A DNA stretch of 9,363 bases from Oscillospiraceae bacterium (GTDB lineage Bacteria; Bacillota_A; Clostridia; Oscillospirales; JAAYXM01), in NCBI GenBank assembly GCA_017408185.1, contig JAFQVE010000186.1, forward strand, positions 1 to 9,363. The letters are read 5' to 3'. The notes below the pieces were generated by a model that had not been told where the DNA came from, ran no database searches, and was given only the letters and a program-made list of their open reading frames with translations. Positions 1 to 7,732 of the stretch are shown piece after piece. Positions within the stretch are counted from its first letter, which is position 1; each line of letters starts with the position of its first letter. A program made the translations under genes and the position numbers.

Positions 1-1
1 G

Positions 2-1396
2 CATGGTGGCAGCGGCAACATTGATATGAATGTTACCAGTGGAAACTACACAAATGTTCACACATACGAAAAGACAACATTAGACATTTCCGATCCATGG
101 GAATTTGTAGCGATGAATGCACCGTATAACTATTCTCAGTTGAAAACAGCAGATAAACGTATGGAGATAGTTTTGTCACATCCTAAAAATGCTGATGAGA
201 GTATCGGTACATTAGTGTTTAATCCGGATAATATTTCAGCCGAGGTTCCGCCTGCCGGAGTCTGTTTGAAAATTAAAATTGATAAGCCCGGAACATACCG
301 ACCGATTATTGAATATCTTCCAGATGATAACGGGGTAATAACGGAGATATACCTCACAAAAACAGTTGTTGAGCCTGCTAAAGAGACCGGAGTTCAAATT
401 GGTAAGCTCGGGGAAGCACTTAAGAAGATTCCGCAGAGTGACCGCATCGGAGTTGTGGATTCTTATGGCGCATATGAAGCAACAACATATGATACAGTAA
501 AGCCGCAGGCCTTGAAAAATGTTACTGTAAATGAGGGTGGAGATTATTATCTCATATTTGTTTACAATGGAAAGAATGCCGCTGTGAAAAACGAGAGAGC
601 CGGTATGTTTTATCCGGTTCGTCTCATCCTTGACGAAGTGAGCGGTTTGGAATCACAGGACAATTCGTATGATTATAGATTTACTGCAGGCGAAGGTGTC
701 AAGCTGCAGGAAGGTGCATATGCAAGCGACGCAAATGCGGTTCCTGTCGTGAACAGTTATGCGAAACCCGGATATGTTGCTGCAGGTGTAAATAAAATCC
801 CGCATTTTACGAATGCTGAGCCGAAAACAGACAATTATACCACGTATTTAAACGGCAATTACATTGATACAACAAAAAGTGCGGTATGGGCATTTGGTGA
901 GCGTTACCGTGAATATAATAACGGATCATCGGCGAATCTCGAACAAACCGGCTTACAGTATAACTTAGAACAAAAAAAGAACTCTTATAATCCGTCATAT
1001 GTAGCATTTAAGCTTACGGTTCCTGAAAAGGGCAGATATTATTTGTCGCTCGATCCTGAACATTCAATAGATGACACGTTGGGCGGAGCATTTGAAATAT
1101 CCTTTTTTCCGGCAAAGGGTATAACATCAAGTGTATTAGCTTCGAATAATCTTACAAATGCTGATATAAGTACTGCTAACTATGTTGAAAACGCACAGAT
1201 AAGTGCAGCGGCAGCAAAGAATAGGATATCGGATTACGATTTTGACGATGATAATCCCTACGCTTTGACAGAAGGATATATTACCATAAGCACGGTTGAT
1301 GTTTCTGAAAGCGGAGAGTATTACCTTGTTTTTACAAATAAAGAGAAAAATGCACATAAGAATTACAGCCAGATGAAAATCAAAGCGGTAAAGCTT
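2..1396 (+). other. N-terminal region with repeated G-x-Y beta-strand modules
   Basis: This part of the giant protein matches no family I can name with certainty. A strand motif of the form V/I-x-x-x-G-x-Y recurs: IDKPGTYRPIIEY at residue 85, VNEGGDYYLIFVY at 168, VPEKGRYYLSLDP at 332, VSESGEYYLVFTN at 426, and again VPVEGDYQVSLVG at 726 in the later sandwich module. In secreted glycanases such strands are typical of carbohydrate-binding or accessory beta-sandwich modules. Function as glycan-binding or spacer modules is inference. Confidence 0.5.
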
Positions 1397-4300
1397 GACA
1401 GTGTAAAAATTGCGGATGATCCCGATTTTGTTAATGTAGTTCTTGATTTTCAAACCAATCCGATCCCTTCAATGCGAAAGACAAATACAACTCTTTCTTT
1501 TGAGCGAGCAGACGGGAATCCGGATATAGGGTCATATAGCGTAAGATACGAGAGCGCAGACCCGAATGTAGCAAAGGTAGATGAATCTACCGGCGAAATA
1601 ACAGCGGTGAGCGAAGGCACTGTTTTAATTAAGGCTTATATTACAACGCTGACAGGCACATATATGGGAGAAAAGCTGCTTGCAGTAACGCCGAAACCGG
1701 TCCTTTCCGCCATCACATTTAACTTAGAAAACTCAAAATTACTTGTGGGACAAACAAAGTATGCAGTGCCGGATAAAGCGGTTATGGATGACGGGGAACC
1801 GATTGATGTCGGTAATTACGCATACGAGTATTCAAGCTCTGATGAAAGTGTTGCGCAAGTAACGGGGGATGGACTTATTACTGCCGTTTCTGTCGGAGAG
1901 GCTGTTATTACGGTATCGACAGCAAATGAGAAGGATGAGCCGATAACCGCGCAAAAGAAAATAACCGTTGTTTCTGAGATGGAAAAGGTTGTTGTTGACT
2001 TTACAAAAACAGTTGCAAAGTCTGATTACTCAGTTCCGACGGAAACGCCGGGATATGAAATAATATCAGATGAATCAACGAACAGAGTTCACGAAAAGAG
2101 AATGGCAGGGACCAGAAGCTTATTGTCAGTGCTTACGGGCAGAAGCTCGGTAACATGGCCTGCTTCGAGTAATAACACAACCTTTGCTATTTCGGTAGAT
2201 GTGCCGGTTGAAGGAGATTATCAGGTTTCCCTTGTCGGTGGACTCAGTCTTGGCGGAGCAATGTTTTCAATTTTTGTTGACGATACATTCGTGGGAGATC
2301 ATAGCTGCAGAAGCGAAGAAGCGGGAACTTGGGTAGTTGATAAAGAAAGATTTTACAATACCATCCACCTGACTGAAGGAAAGCACAAAATATACTTCCG
2401 TATGAGAAAAACAATCTACGTCGACGGATATTTATATCTTGATACGTTAACGCTTACTCCCAAAAACGGAACAAATATACTGTCTGAAATAAACGTTGAA
2501 ATTCCGGATGAAATAGCGGTGGGCGAGGTTATCGAAGGAAATGTCTCGGCGATAATGACCGATGAGACGGTTCATATTTTCGGCATTGACAAAGACGGAA
2601 AATATGACGCAGGGAATACCATAACCTCCGAATCCTCTGCGCAGGATGTGATAAGCCTTAACGAATTATCGCCAAATGAATTTGGCACAAACGGAGTTTA
2701 TCCTTACAGAATGGAAGCATTGACTACCGGCAATGCAGAGGTCGGATTCAAAGCGACATTTGACGGAAAAACGATAGATAATGTCAAACGCATAACCGTT
2801 ATAGAAGATACAATAGCATCAACAACGGCAAAAGTTGACGCCAAAGAAGTGTTTGTAGATGACGAAGTAAAGCTTATTCCGGAACCGAGGTTTGAAAAGA
2901 GCGGAAGAATAATAAACAGTGCATCTTCTACAACTGTATTTACATCCGAAACAGGTGATATCGCAACTGTTGAAGGAAATATTCTCACGGCATTAGCGCC
3001 CGGCAAGGCAAAAATCAAAGTAGAAAGCACATTCAGAGGCGAAACTGTTTCAAGTTACATATACGTTGATGTTTTTCCGGAAGGAATGACATCTGCCGTT
3101 GCAACGGCGGGTGGAAGCCCGAGAATTCGCTTCACTGGTGCAGAGGACGAAACATTCCCGTTATATGTACAGCCGATAAGCAATAAGGGTAATTTACTTG
3201 ATCGTGAGGTTGCTACAGTAACAGCGACAGCACTTACTCCTGAGATTGCAACACTTGATGGTAACTTGAACATCACTCCGATTAAAATTGGTGATGCGAG
3301 GTTTTCGTATACGATTGTACATAACGGAAGAAGCTTTTCCGGTGAAGTGACACTGCCGGTTGTCGAGGGAAAAACTAAAAGCACATATATGACTGCCGAA
3401 AAAGCAGCCAACGCACGTGAAAATGCGGAAAAGTATGATTGGGCAAAATCTCAGGTTAAAGGCTATATAGAAAAAGCCGAAAAACACGTTGCTAATCTTG
3501 AGTCGCTTTATGAACACATTATTTCTGAAGGCTTGCCTCGAGGAATGGATACGGGCTCTTTTGGTGATCCCGAGATAGAAACATGCCGATATTGTAGGGT
3601 GGATCTTCGGAACAAACACGGTCGTTATGCGTGGATAATGGATCCGGTCACCAGACCGTGGAAGGTTCAATGCCCAGATTGTAAACGATTATTCCCGAGT
3701 AACGATTTTGAAAGCTTTTATAAGCTCGGGCTCAATGAATATGGAGAGTTTGACCAGCTTCGGGCTCTTGAAGCACACAGAGAAATGCTTCTCAAACAAG
3801 GAAAGATCGATACATCGATCACTTCTCCGGGAGAGAAAAACACTACGAGCTGGTATGCATATTATGGCTATGGTGTTAAGGGCGGATATCTGTACAATGA
3901 AATGTACGAGGATCTCGAAAACGTTAAGAATCCTGCAAATCCGAAAGAACCGTTCTTGCGCCCCGGCGAGACAACGGAGCGTTGGGGTGTAGAAGACGGA
4001 TGGGGATATATTCCTAATGATGAAAACGGAAATCCCTATATGATTACGGATACATTTATGGAGCGTCATGCCTATATTTCGTACTATATCCATTGGCTGT
4101 ACTACTACCATTCTACCCCTTCTCAGGGATTCGTTTACAATGCGATTAATGATTGCGCAAAGGCATATTTCTACACGGGAGAGAAAAAATACGGAAGAGT
4201 TGCGGCAATATTGCTTGACAGACTCGCGGATTTTTATCCCGGGTATAACCTTAATCAGCATTGCCCTGTTTTCTATAATTCGCAGGGAGGCTTGCAAAGA

Positions 4301-7300
4301 GGCAAAATAGTAGGATGTATCTGGGAATCGACAATGTTGATTGATTATATTACGGATTATGATATGGTCTATGATATGTATGATGATCCGGAGGTTTTGA
4401 AATATATTGCCGAAAAAAGAAAAACAACTAAGATGCATTATTCAAAGGAAAATGCTTCACAGATACGTGCAAATATCGAAGATGGTCTGATACGTACGGC
4501 ACTTTCCGGACTTGTTGACAAAAGTGTCGAGGGGAATTTTGGTTTTCCTCAGAAGATGAATGCAGTCGCAGCTGTTGTGTTGGATTCTATGCCCGAAAGT
4601 AAAGAGTGGATCGACTATCTTATGGCTACAGGTTGGGACGCGGATCCGGCAACGGGAGGCAGTATAAATGAGGTCCTTATTGATACTATATGCCACGACG
4701 GACAAGGCGATGAAGCTTCATCATACAATGTAAACTGGCTGGGATATATCAGCGATGTAAATGATGTTCTTTTGGGGTATGAAAAATATCAATCGGCAGA
4801 TATGTTTAATCATCCCAAATTTGTGAAAATGTTTTATGCAAACCTTCCTCTTATGGTATCGTATTTCTCTCCGGCGATAGGAGATACAGGCAATACAGCC
4901 ATAGCGCAGCACTGGATAAGACTGAGATACTACATCAAAGCTTTTTCGGAGACGGGAGATCCCATTTTTGCTCAGGCAGCCTATGAAGTGAATGGCAACA
5001 GCACAGCCGGATTATACTATGACATAACAGTGAAGGATCCGGAGCGTCTTGCGGATGAGGTTCAGGAGATTATAGATACCTACGGAACGCTGAAGTACAA
5101 ATCTGAGCTTATGTCCGGATTTGGCTTTGCGGCACTTAAGGACGGACATATTTATCAGGGAACATCTCAGACCGAAGAGAACACACGGCGTGCTGCGTGG
5201 ATGTATTTCGGTACGGCAAACAAGCATGGACATGCAGACGCATTGAATCTCGGTATGGTGGCTTTTGGCGTGAATCTTATGCCTGACCTCGGATATCCGG
5301 AAATGACCAGTTCACAGCCGAATCGTGTGCAATGGGTTGATACAACCATTTCTCACAACACTGTTTTGGTGGATGAGGTTCAACAAAGTGTAAATGATGA
5401 GCCTCGAGGAAAAACGATGCATTTTGATGCAGAAGACAATGTTCAGGTAATGGATGTGGATACAAGCTATGTCTATCCGACGAAGGTTGATGCATACAGA
5501 AGAAGTGTTGTTTATATAAAAGTTGATGATGCGAACTCTTATGCTGTTGACTTCTTCAGGGTTCTCGGTGGGGATGTGCATACATATAGTATGCATACGC
5601 AGTCGAATGCTGTTGCAGAGACAACGGGGCTTGAGTTGGTTCCTCAGACTGATGAAAACGGAAACTACATCGGATCATATGCAGGTGAAGATGTGCCGTT
5701 TGGTGAAGATCCTTTATCCGATTGGAATGATACGTCTAAGCTTCAGTATCCGCGCGGATATACGTGGTTTAAAAATGTTGACCGGGATGCTTCTCCGGAA
5801 AATAAGTTTGAAGTTGACTTTGCAATCAAAGACTATCGCAATATGATAAAGAACAATAAAAACATTCATCTTCGTATGATGGTGCTCAATGAGAGCAATA
5901 TAAAAGAAGGTATAAGCGCAGATGTCGCAATTGCGGACGGGTTGCCTCCGCAGACGGCAGCTAACAAGCCGGTTGAGAAGTTGAAGTATGTTTTGTTAAG
6001 GCACAGTGGAGAAAATCTCGATACCGTGTTTACAACTGTTCTCGAACCGTACCGCTCGGAACGATATCTCACATCAAGCGATGAGCTTGAAATGAATATC
6101 ACAGCCGGGACGGAAAATGAAGGTGATGTTCACAGAGCAGTAAAGGTAACACACAAAAATGGCAGAGTCGACTATATCCTTTATGCAACAAATAATACCG
6201 TTACATATGAGATAGAGCTTGATGGCGGAGAAAAGCTTGCATTCAGAGGCTTTGTGGGTGTATATACGTTACAGAACGGCGAAAATACGTACAGCTATAT
6301 CAATGACGGAGACATTCTTGGAACGCAAGCCTTCGCAAAGCCGGCAATTACCGGTACCGTAAAATCGTTCACAAAAGCTCTTGAGTTTGAAAACGAAATT
6401 GTTATTACTCCGGATTTGGATGTAAGCGATGCAGAGCTTGCAGATTTACCGGGAAGAGTGGTGCATGTTGACAACGGTGAGCTTGCAAGAAACGCCTCAT
6501 ATCGGATTGAAAAGGCCGAGAAAAACGGAACCGATATAAAACTCAGACTCGGAAACACAACGCTTATCAGAAAATATGTAGATAAATATGATTTTTCAAG
6601 GGGCTATGTTTTCAACATTGCAGAAGGACAGAATGCCAAAATTCCGATGTCGTATTCGGAAGACTATGATCCTGTTTTTGCGGATATGCCGGACGCTTAC
6701 TCAACAAGTGCGGGAAGCACAATTAAGGTGAGCGTGAAAGCCCAAAGCCGAGCAGATGATGACAAAACGATTACTTATATCGGAACTTCACTTCCGAGAG
6801 GAGCAAGCATAAATTCCGCAACCGGTGAAATATCATGGAAACCGGATGCTTCACAGGTTGGTAAAAACAACTTCGCAGTCACGGCACGCGATGCTTACGG
6901 ACGCGAAAGCACGGTCTGGTTTGTTGTTGAGGTTTACGGCTCGACCACAGGCAGTTCATCATCGGATAAAACGGAAACGCCTGAGACAGGAACGACCGAC
7001 ACACCCGCCGGTGGCGGTGGTGGAGGAGGCGGTGGCGGCGGTGCCGCACCGACACCTGATACAGAAACAACGCCGGACGATACGGAAAACACCGATGAAA
7101 AAGACAATGTTCAGAATGGCGGCGAAAGCGCACCCGACGCGTCGGGTGAAACGGATAGCATCCGTTTCACAGACCTCTCTAACCACGCTTGGGCGGCTGA
7201 TGCGATAAATGAGCTTGCGGCTGATGGAATAATAAAAGGCACGTCAGGGGGCACGTTCTCGCCCGCAAACAACATCACGCGCGCAGACTTCGCATTGCTC

Positions 7301-7699
7301 CTCGTTCGTGCGTTCAAGCTTGAGTCTGATAACACTGAAAACTTTGCGGATGTATCTGCGAGTGATTATTTCGCATCCGAGCTTGCAATCGCACGAAACA
7401 ACGGAATTATCTCCGGTATCGGCGATAACAAGTTCGCACCGCGTAACACCATCACCCGCCAGGATATGATGGTGATAGTCTACCGCGCATTACAGAAATC
7501 AGGAGTAGAGTTCGACATTTATGACGAACCGCAATACCCCGACTACGACACCGTTTCAGACTATGCCGAAAAAGCAGTTTCTGCGCTCATCTCCGCAGGT
7601 CTTGTAAACGGAAAGAACGGACGCATTGCACCGACGGACTATACTACAAGAGCTGAAGTTGCGGTTCTTATCAAGCGGATACTTGATTATATAAAATAA
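2..7699 (+). CDS. Giant SLH-anchored multidomain heparinase II/III-family polysaccharide lyase (5' partial)
   Basis: The frame is open from the first complete codon at base 2 and ends with TAA at 7697-7699. The first in-frame ATG (26) has no ribosome binding site and no signal peptide follows it, while codons before it read HGGSGNID, so the true start and secretion signal lie upstream. Numbering codon 26 as residue 1, modules are: G-x-Y beta modules (1-457), two BIG2-type Ig modules (about 458-653), a carbohydrate-binding-like sandwich (653-815), further Ig-like modules (816-1120), heparinase II/III module (1120-2212), He_PIG-like module (2214-2303), low-complexity linker, and three SLH repeats (2379-2557). 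The family cleaves uronic-acid polysaccharides by beta-elimination; SLH repeats bind secondary cell-wall polymer, so the enzyme should sit on the outer surface. The exact substrate cannot be read; heparinase-fold families include PL12, PL15, PL17 and PL21. It is the first visible gene of a likely operon with a fucosidase. Its 3' end is more GC-rich than its body. Confidence 0.9.
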   Translation, partial: HGGSGNIDMNVTSGNYTNVHTYEKTTLDISDPWEFVAMNAPYNYSQLKTADKRMEIVLSHPKNADESIGTLVFNPDNISAEVPPAGVCLKIKIDKPGTYRPIIEYLPDDNGVITEIYLTKTVVEPAKETGVQIGKLGEALKKIPQSDRIGVVDSYGAYEATTYDTVKPQALKNVTVNEGGDYYLIFVYNGKNAAVKNERAGMFYPVRLILDEVSGLESQDNSYDYRFTAGEGVKLQEGAYASDANAVPVVNSYAKPGYVAAGVNKIPHFTNAEPKTDNYTTYLNGNYIDTTKSAVWAFGERYREYNNGSSANLEQTGLQYNLEQKKNSYNPSYVAFKLTVPEKGRYYLSLDPEHSIDDTLGGAFEISFFPAKGITSSVLASNNLTNADISTANYVENAQISAAAAKNRISDYDFDDDNPYALTEGYITISTVDVSESGEYYLVFTNKEKNAHKNYSQMKIKAVKLDSVKIADDPDFVNVVLDFQTNPIPSMRKTNTTLSFERADGNPDIGSYSVRYESADPNVAKVDESTGEITAVSEGTVLIKAYITTLTGTYMGEKLLAVTPKPVLSAITFNLENSKLLVGQTKYAVPDKAVMDDGEPIDVGNYAYEYSSSDESVAQVTGDGLITAVSVGEAVITVSTANEKDEPITAQKKITVVSEMEKVVVDFTKTVAKSDYSVPTETPGYEIISDESTNRVHEKRMAGTRSLLSVLTGRSSVTWPASSNNTTFAISVDVPVEGDYQVSLVGGLSLGGAMFSIFVDDTFVGDHSCRSEEAGTWVVDKERFYNTIHLTEGKHKIYFRMRKTIYVDGYLYLDTLTLTPKNGTNILSEINVEIPDEIAVGEVIEGNVSAIMTDETVHIFGIDKDGKYDAGNTITSESSAQDVISLNELSPNEFGTNGVYPYRMEALTTGNAEVGFKATFDGKTIDNVKRITVIEDTIASTTAKVDAKEVFVDDEVKLIPEPRFEKSGRIINSASSTTVFTSETGDIATVEGNILTALAPGKAKIKVESTFRGETVSSYIYVDVFPEGMTSAVATAGGSPRIRFTGAEDETFPLYVQPISNKGNLLDREVATVTATALTPEIATLDGNLNITPIKIGDARFSYTIVHNGRSFSGEVTLPVVEGKTKSTYMTAEKAANARENAEKYDWAKSQVKGYIEKAEKHVANLESLYEHIISEGLPRGMDTGSFGDPEIETCRYCRVDLRNKHGRYAWIMDPVTRPWKVQCPDCKRLFPSNDFESFYKLGLNEYGEFDQLRALEAHREMLLKQGKIDTSITSPGEKNTTSWYAYYGYGVKGGYLYNEMYEDLENVKNPANPKEPFLRPGETTERWGVEDGWGYIPNDENGNPYMITDTFMERHAYISYYIHWLYYYHSTPSQGFVYNAINDCAKAYFYTGEKKYGRVAAILLDRLADFYPGYNLNQHCPVFYNSQGGLQRGKIVGCIWESTMLIDYITDYDMVYDMYDDPEVLKYIAEKRKTTKMHYSKENASQIRANIEDGLIRTALSGLVDKSVEGNFGFPQKMNAVAAVVLDSMPESKEWIDYLMATGWDADPATGGSINEVLIDTICHDGQGDEASSYNVNWLGYISDVNDVLLGYEKYQSADMFNHPKFVKMFYANLPLMVSYFSPAIGDTGNTAIAQHWIRLRYYIKAFSETGDPIFAQAAYEVNGNSTAGLYYDITVKDPERLADEVQEIIDTYGTLKYKSELMSGFGFAALKDGHIYQGTSQTEENTRRAAWMYFGTANKHGHADALNLGMVAFGVNLMPDLGYPEMTSSQPNRVQWVDTTISHNTVLVDEVQQSVNDEPRGKTMHFDAEDNVQVMDVDTSYVYPTKVDAYRRSVVYIKVDDANSYAVDFFRVLGGDVHTYSMHTQSNAVAETTGLELVPQTDENGNYIGSYAGEDVPFGEDPLSDWNDTSKLQYPRGYTWFKNVDRDASPENKFEVDFAIKDYRNMIKNNKNIHLRMMVLNESNIKEGISADVAIADGLPPQTAANKPVEKLKYVLLRHSGENLDTVFTTVLEPYRSERYLTSSDELEMNITAGTENEGDVHRAVKVTHKNGRVDYILYATNNTVTYEIELDGGEKLAFRGFVGVYTLQNGENTYSYINDGDILGTQAFAKPAITGTVKSFTKALEFENEIVITPDLDVSDAELADLPGRVVHVDNGELARNASYRIEKAEKNGTDIKLRLGNTTLIRKYVDKYDFSRGYVFNIAEGQNAKIPMSYSEDYDPVFADMPDAYSTSAGSTIKVSVKAQSRADDDKTITYIGTSLPRGASINSATGEISWKPDASQVGKNNFAVTARDAYGRESTVWFVVEVYGSTTGSSSSDKTETPETGTTDTPAGGGGGGGGGGGAAPTPDTETTPDDTENTDEKDNVQNGGESAPDASGETDSIRFTDLSNHAWAADAINELAADGIIKGTSGGTFSPANNITRADFALLLVRAFKLESDNTENFADVSASDYFASELAIARNNGIISGIGDNKFAPRNTITRQDMMVIVYRALQKSGVEFDIYDEPQYPDYDTVSDYAEKAVSALISAGLVNGKNGRIAPTDYTTRAEVAVLIKRILDYIK
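1397..1984 (+). other. Two BIG2-type bacterial Ig-like modules
   Basis: Residues about 458-653 contain two copies of the characteristic BIG2 core: YESADPNVAKVDESTGEITA followed by VSEGTVLIKAYI, then YSSSDESVAQVTGDGLITAV followed by VGEAVITVSTA. The pattern 'S-D/E-x-x-V-A-x-V-x-x-x-G-x-I-T-A-V-x-x-G-x-A-x-I' is typical of the family. These modules usually act as rigid spacers or adhesive units in surface proteins of Gram-positive bacteria. Confidence 0.8.
1982..2470 (+). other. Carbohydrate-binding-like beta-sandwich module
   Basis: Residues about 653-815 form a self-contained unit running from VVVDFTKTVAKSDY to YVDGYLYLDTLTLTP. It has the layout of many CBM6/CBM35-like or accessory sandwich modules: a 'FAISVDVPVEGDYQVSLVG' strand, FSIFVDDTFVGDH, a 'HLTEGKHKIYFRM' strand and a terminal 'LYLDTLTLTP' strand. 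Order and motifs (G-x-Y, then E-G-x-H-x-I-x-F, then D-x-L-x-L) are what I see; binding activity and CBM family are inference. Confidence 0.5.
2471..3385 (+). other. Second block of bacterial Ig-like modules before the catalytic module
   Basis: Residues about 816-1120 hold roughly three further Ig-like units. The clearest is at about 930-1022, with FTSETGDIATVEGNILTALA followed by PGKAKIKVEST, a standard BIG2 core. The units on either side (ending VKRITVIED and VTLPVVEG) are more divergent but share the closing strand pattern. They probably hold the lyase away from the cell wall. Confidence 0.6.
3386..6661 (+). other. Heparinase II/III-type lyase catalytic module
   Basis: The module opens with an alpha-helical stretch (ARENAEKYDWAKSQV), then two Cys pairs C1187/C1190 and C1216/C1219 (the second in CPDCKRLFPSNDF), a likely zinc knuckle of this family. 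The alpha/alpha-toroid part includes YYIHWLYYYHSTP, NFGFPQKMNA (1504-1513) and CHDGQGDEASSYN (1556-1568), which resembles the 'D-G-x3-E-x-S-x2-Y' family motif. The beta-sandwich part carries the hallmark KHGHADALNL (H1734, H1736, D1738) and TISHNTVLVD (H1777, N1778). Family membership is well supported. The catalytic acid/base pair cannot be fixed without a structure-based alignment; Y1567 and H1734/H1736/H1777 are candidates. Confidence 0.88.
6665..6934 (+). other. He_PIG-like putative Ig module
   Basis: Residues about 2214-2303 contain the recognisable pattern 'LP-x-G-A-S-I-N-S-A-T-G-E-I-S-W-K-P-x-x-x-Q-V-G-x-N-x-F' followed by 'V-T-A-R-D-A-Y-G', the signature of the putative Ig (He_PIG) family. 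It is a structural spacer between lyase and wall anchor. Confidence 0.8.
7010..7042 (+). repeat. Poly-glycine codon tract (11 consecutive GGN codons) in linker
   Basis: Eleven consecutive glycine codons (mixed GGT, GGC, GGA) encode residues 2329-2339, inside a Ser/Thr/Pro/Glu/Asp-rich flexible linker (about 6935-7159) between the He_PIG-like module and the SLH repeats. The tract is a GC-rich microsatellite-like run that can change length in whole codons without breaking the frame. Confidence 0.9.
7131..7148. repeat. Perfect 18-bp palindrome just upstream of the SLH cassette
   Basis: The sequence CACCCGACGCGTCGGGTG equals its own reverse complement. It lies in the coding region at the linker/SLH boundary (residues A-P-D-A-S-G-E) and shares its last three bases with the following inverted repeat. 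Confidence 0.9.
7146..7170. repeat. Perfect 11-bp inverted repeat with 3-base loop at the SLH boundary
   Basis: The arm GTGAAACGGAT (7146-7156) is followed by loop AGC and by the exact reverse complement ATCCGTTTCAC (7160-7170). The right arm encodes the first residues of SLH repeat 1 (I-R-F-T). An 11-bp perfect stem is not expected by chance in a window this size (about 9363/4^11, or 0.002 occurrences for a fixed loop length). It is not followed by a T-run, so it is not a terminator. Confidence 0.9.
7160..7696 (+). other. Three SLH (S-layer homology) repeats
   Basis: Repeat 1 begins FTDLSNHAWAADAINELAAD (residue 2381), with GIIKG and ITRADFALLLVRAF. Repeat 2 begins FADVSASDYFASELAIARNN (2440), with GIISG and ITRQDMMVIVYRAL. 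Repeat 3 begins YPDYDTVSDYAEKAVSALIS (about 2505), with GLVNG and TTRAEVAVLIKRIL. The F-x-D-V, G-I-I-x-G and T-R-A/Q-x signatures are all visible. SLH triplets non-covalently anchor proteins to pyruvylated secondary cell-wall polymer. Codons here favour C-ending forms: line 7261-7320 has 35 G/C of 60, against 19 of 60 in 4381-4440. Confidence 0.95.
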
Positions 7700-7715
7700 T
7701 TTTGCACTTTGCATT

Positions 7716-7732
7716 GTGCGGCAACGCCGCAC
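7716..7732. repeat. Intergenic perfect hairpin, not a canonical terminator
   Basis: GTGCGGCAACGCCGCAC forms a 7-bp perfect GC-rich stem with a 3-base loop (AAC). It is preceded by near-repeated heptamers (TTTGCAC, TTTGCAT; 7701-7714). No T-run follows, so intrinsic termination is unlikely; a transcript-processing, attenuating or repeat-element role is possible. It sits between the SLH stop codon and the fossil SLH tail. Confidence 0.85.

Noticed and set aside
26..28. ATG at 26 as the true start of the giant protein
   Set aside because: There is no ribosome binding site, the frame continues upstream to the window edge, and no signal peptide follows, although the protein must be secreted.
3689..4438. 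249-codon open frame on the minus strand inside the lyase module
   Set aside because: It is antisense to strongly conserved heparinase-family sequence, has no recognisable domain or ribosome binding site and is a compositional shadow.
5523..5846. 107-codon plus-strand frame within the lyase beta-sandwich
   Set aside because: It overlaps conserved lyase coding in another frame, lacks a ribosome binding site and matches nothing recognisable.
7032..7208. GTG start in another frame closely preceded by GGAGGAGG (7022-7029), giving a 58-residue very basic peptide
   Set aside because: The Shine-Dalgarno-like run is just glycine codons, the gap to the GTG is only 2 bases, and the basic composition is what a frame-shifted GC-rich linker gives.
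7716..7732. Intrinsic terminator after the giant gene
   Set aside because: The stem is good but no T-run follows; the next bases are ACGAAGGTC-like coding remnant, so termination is not supported.
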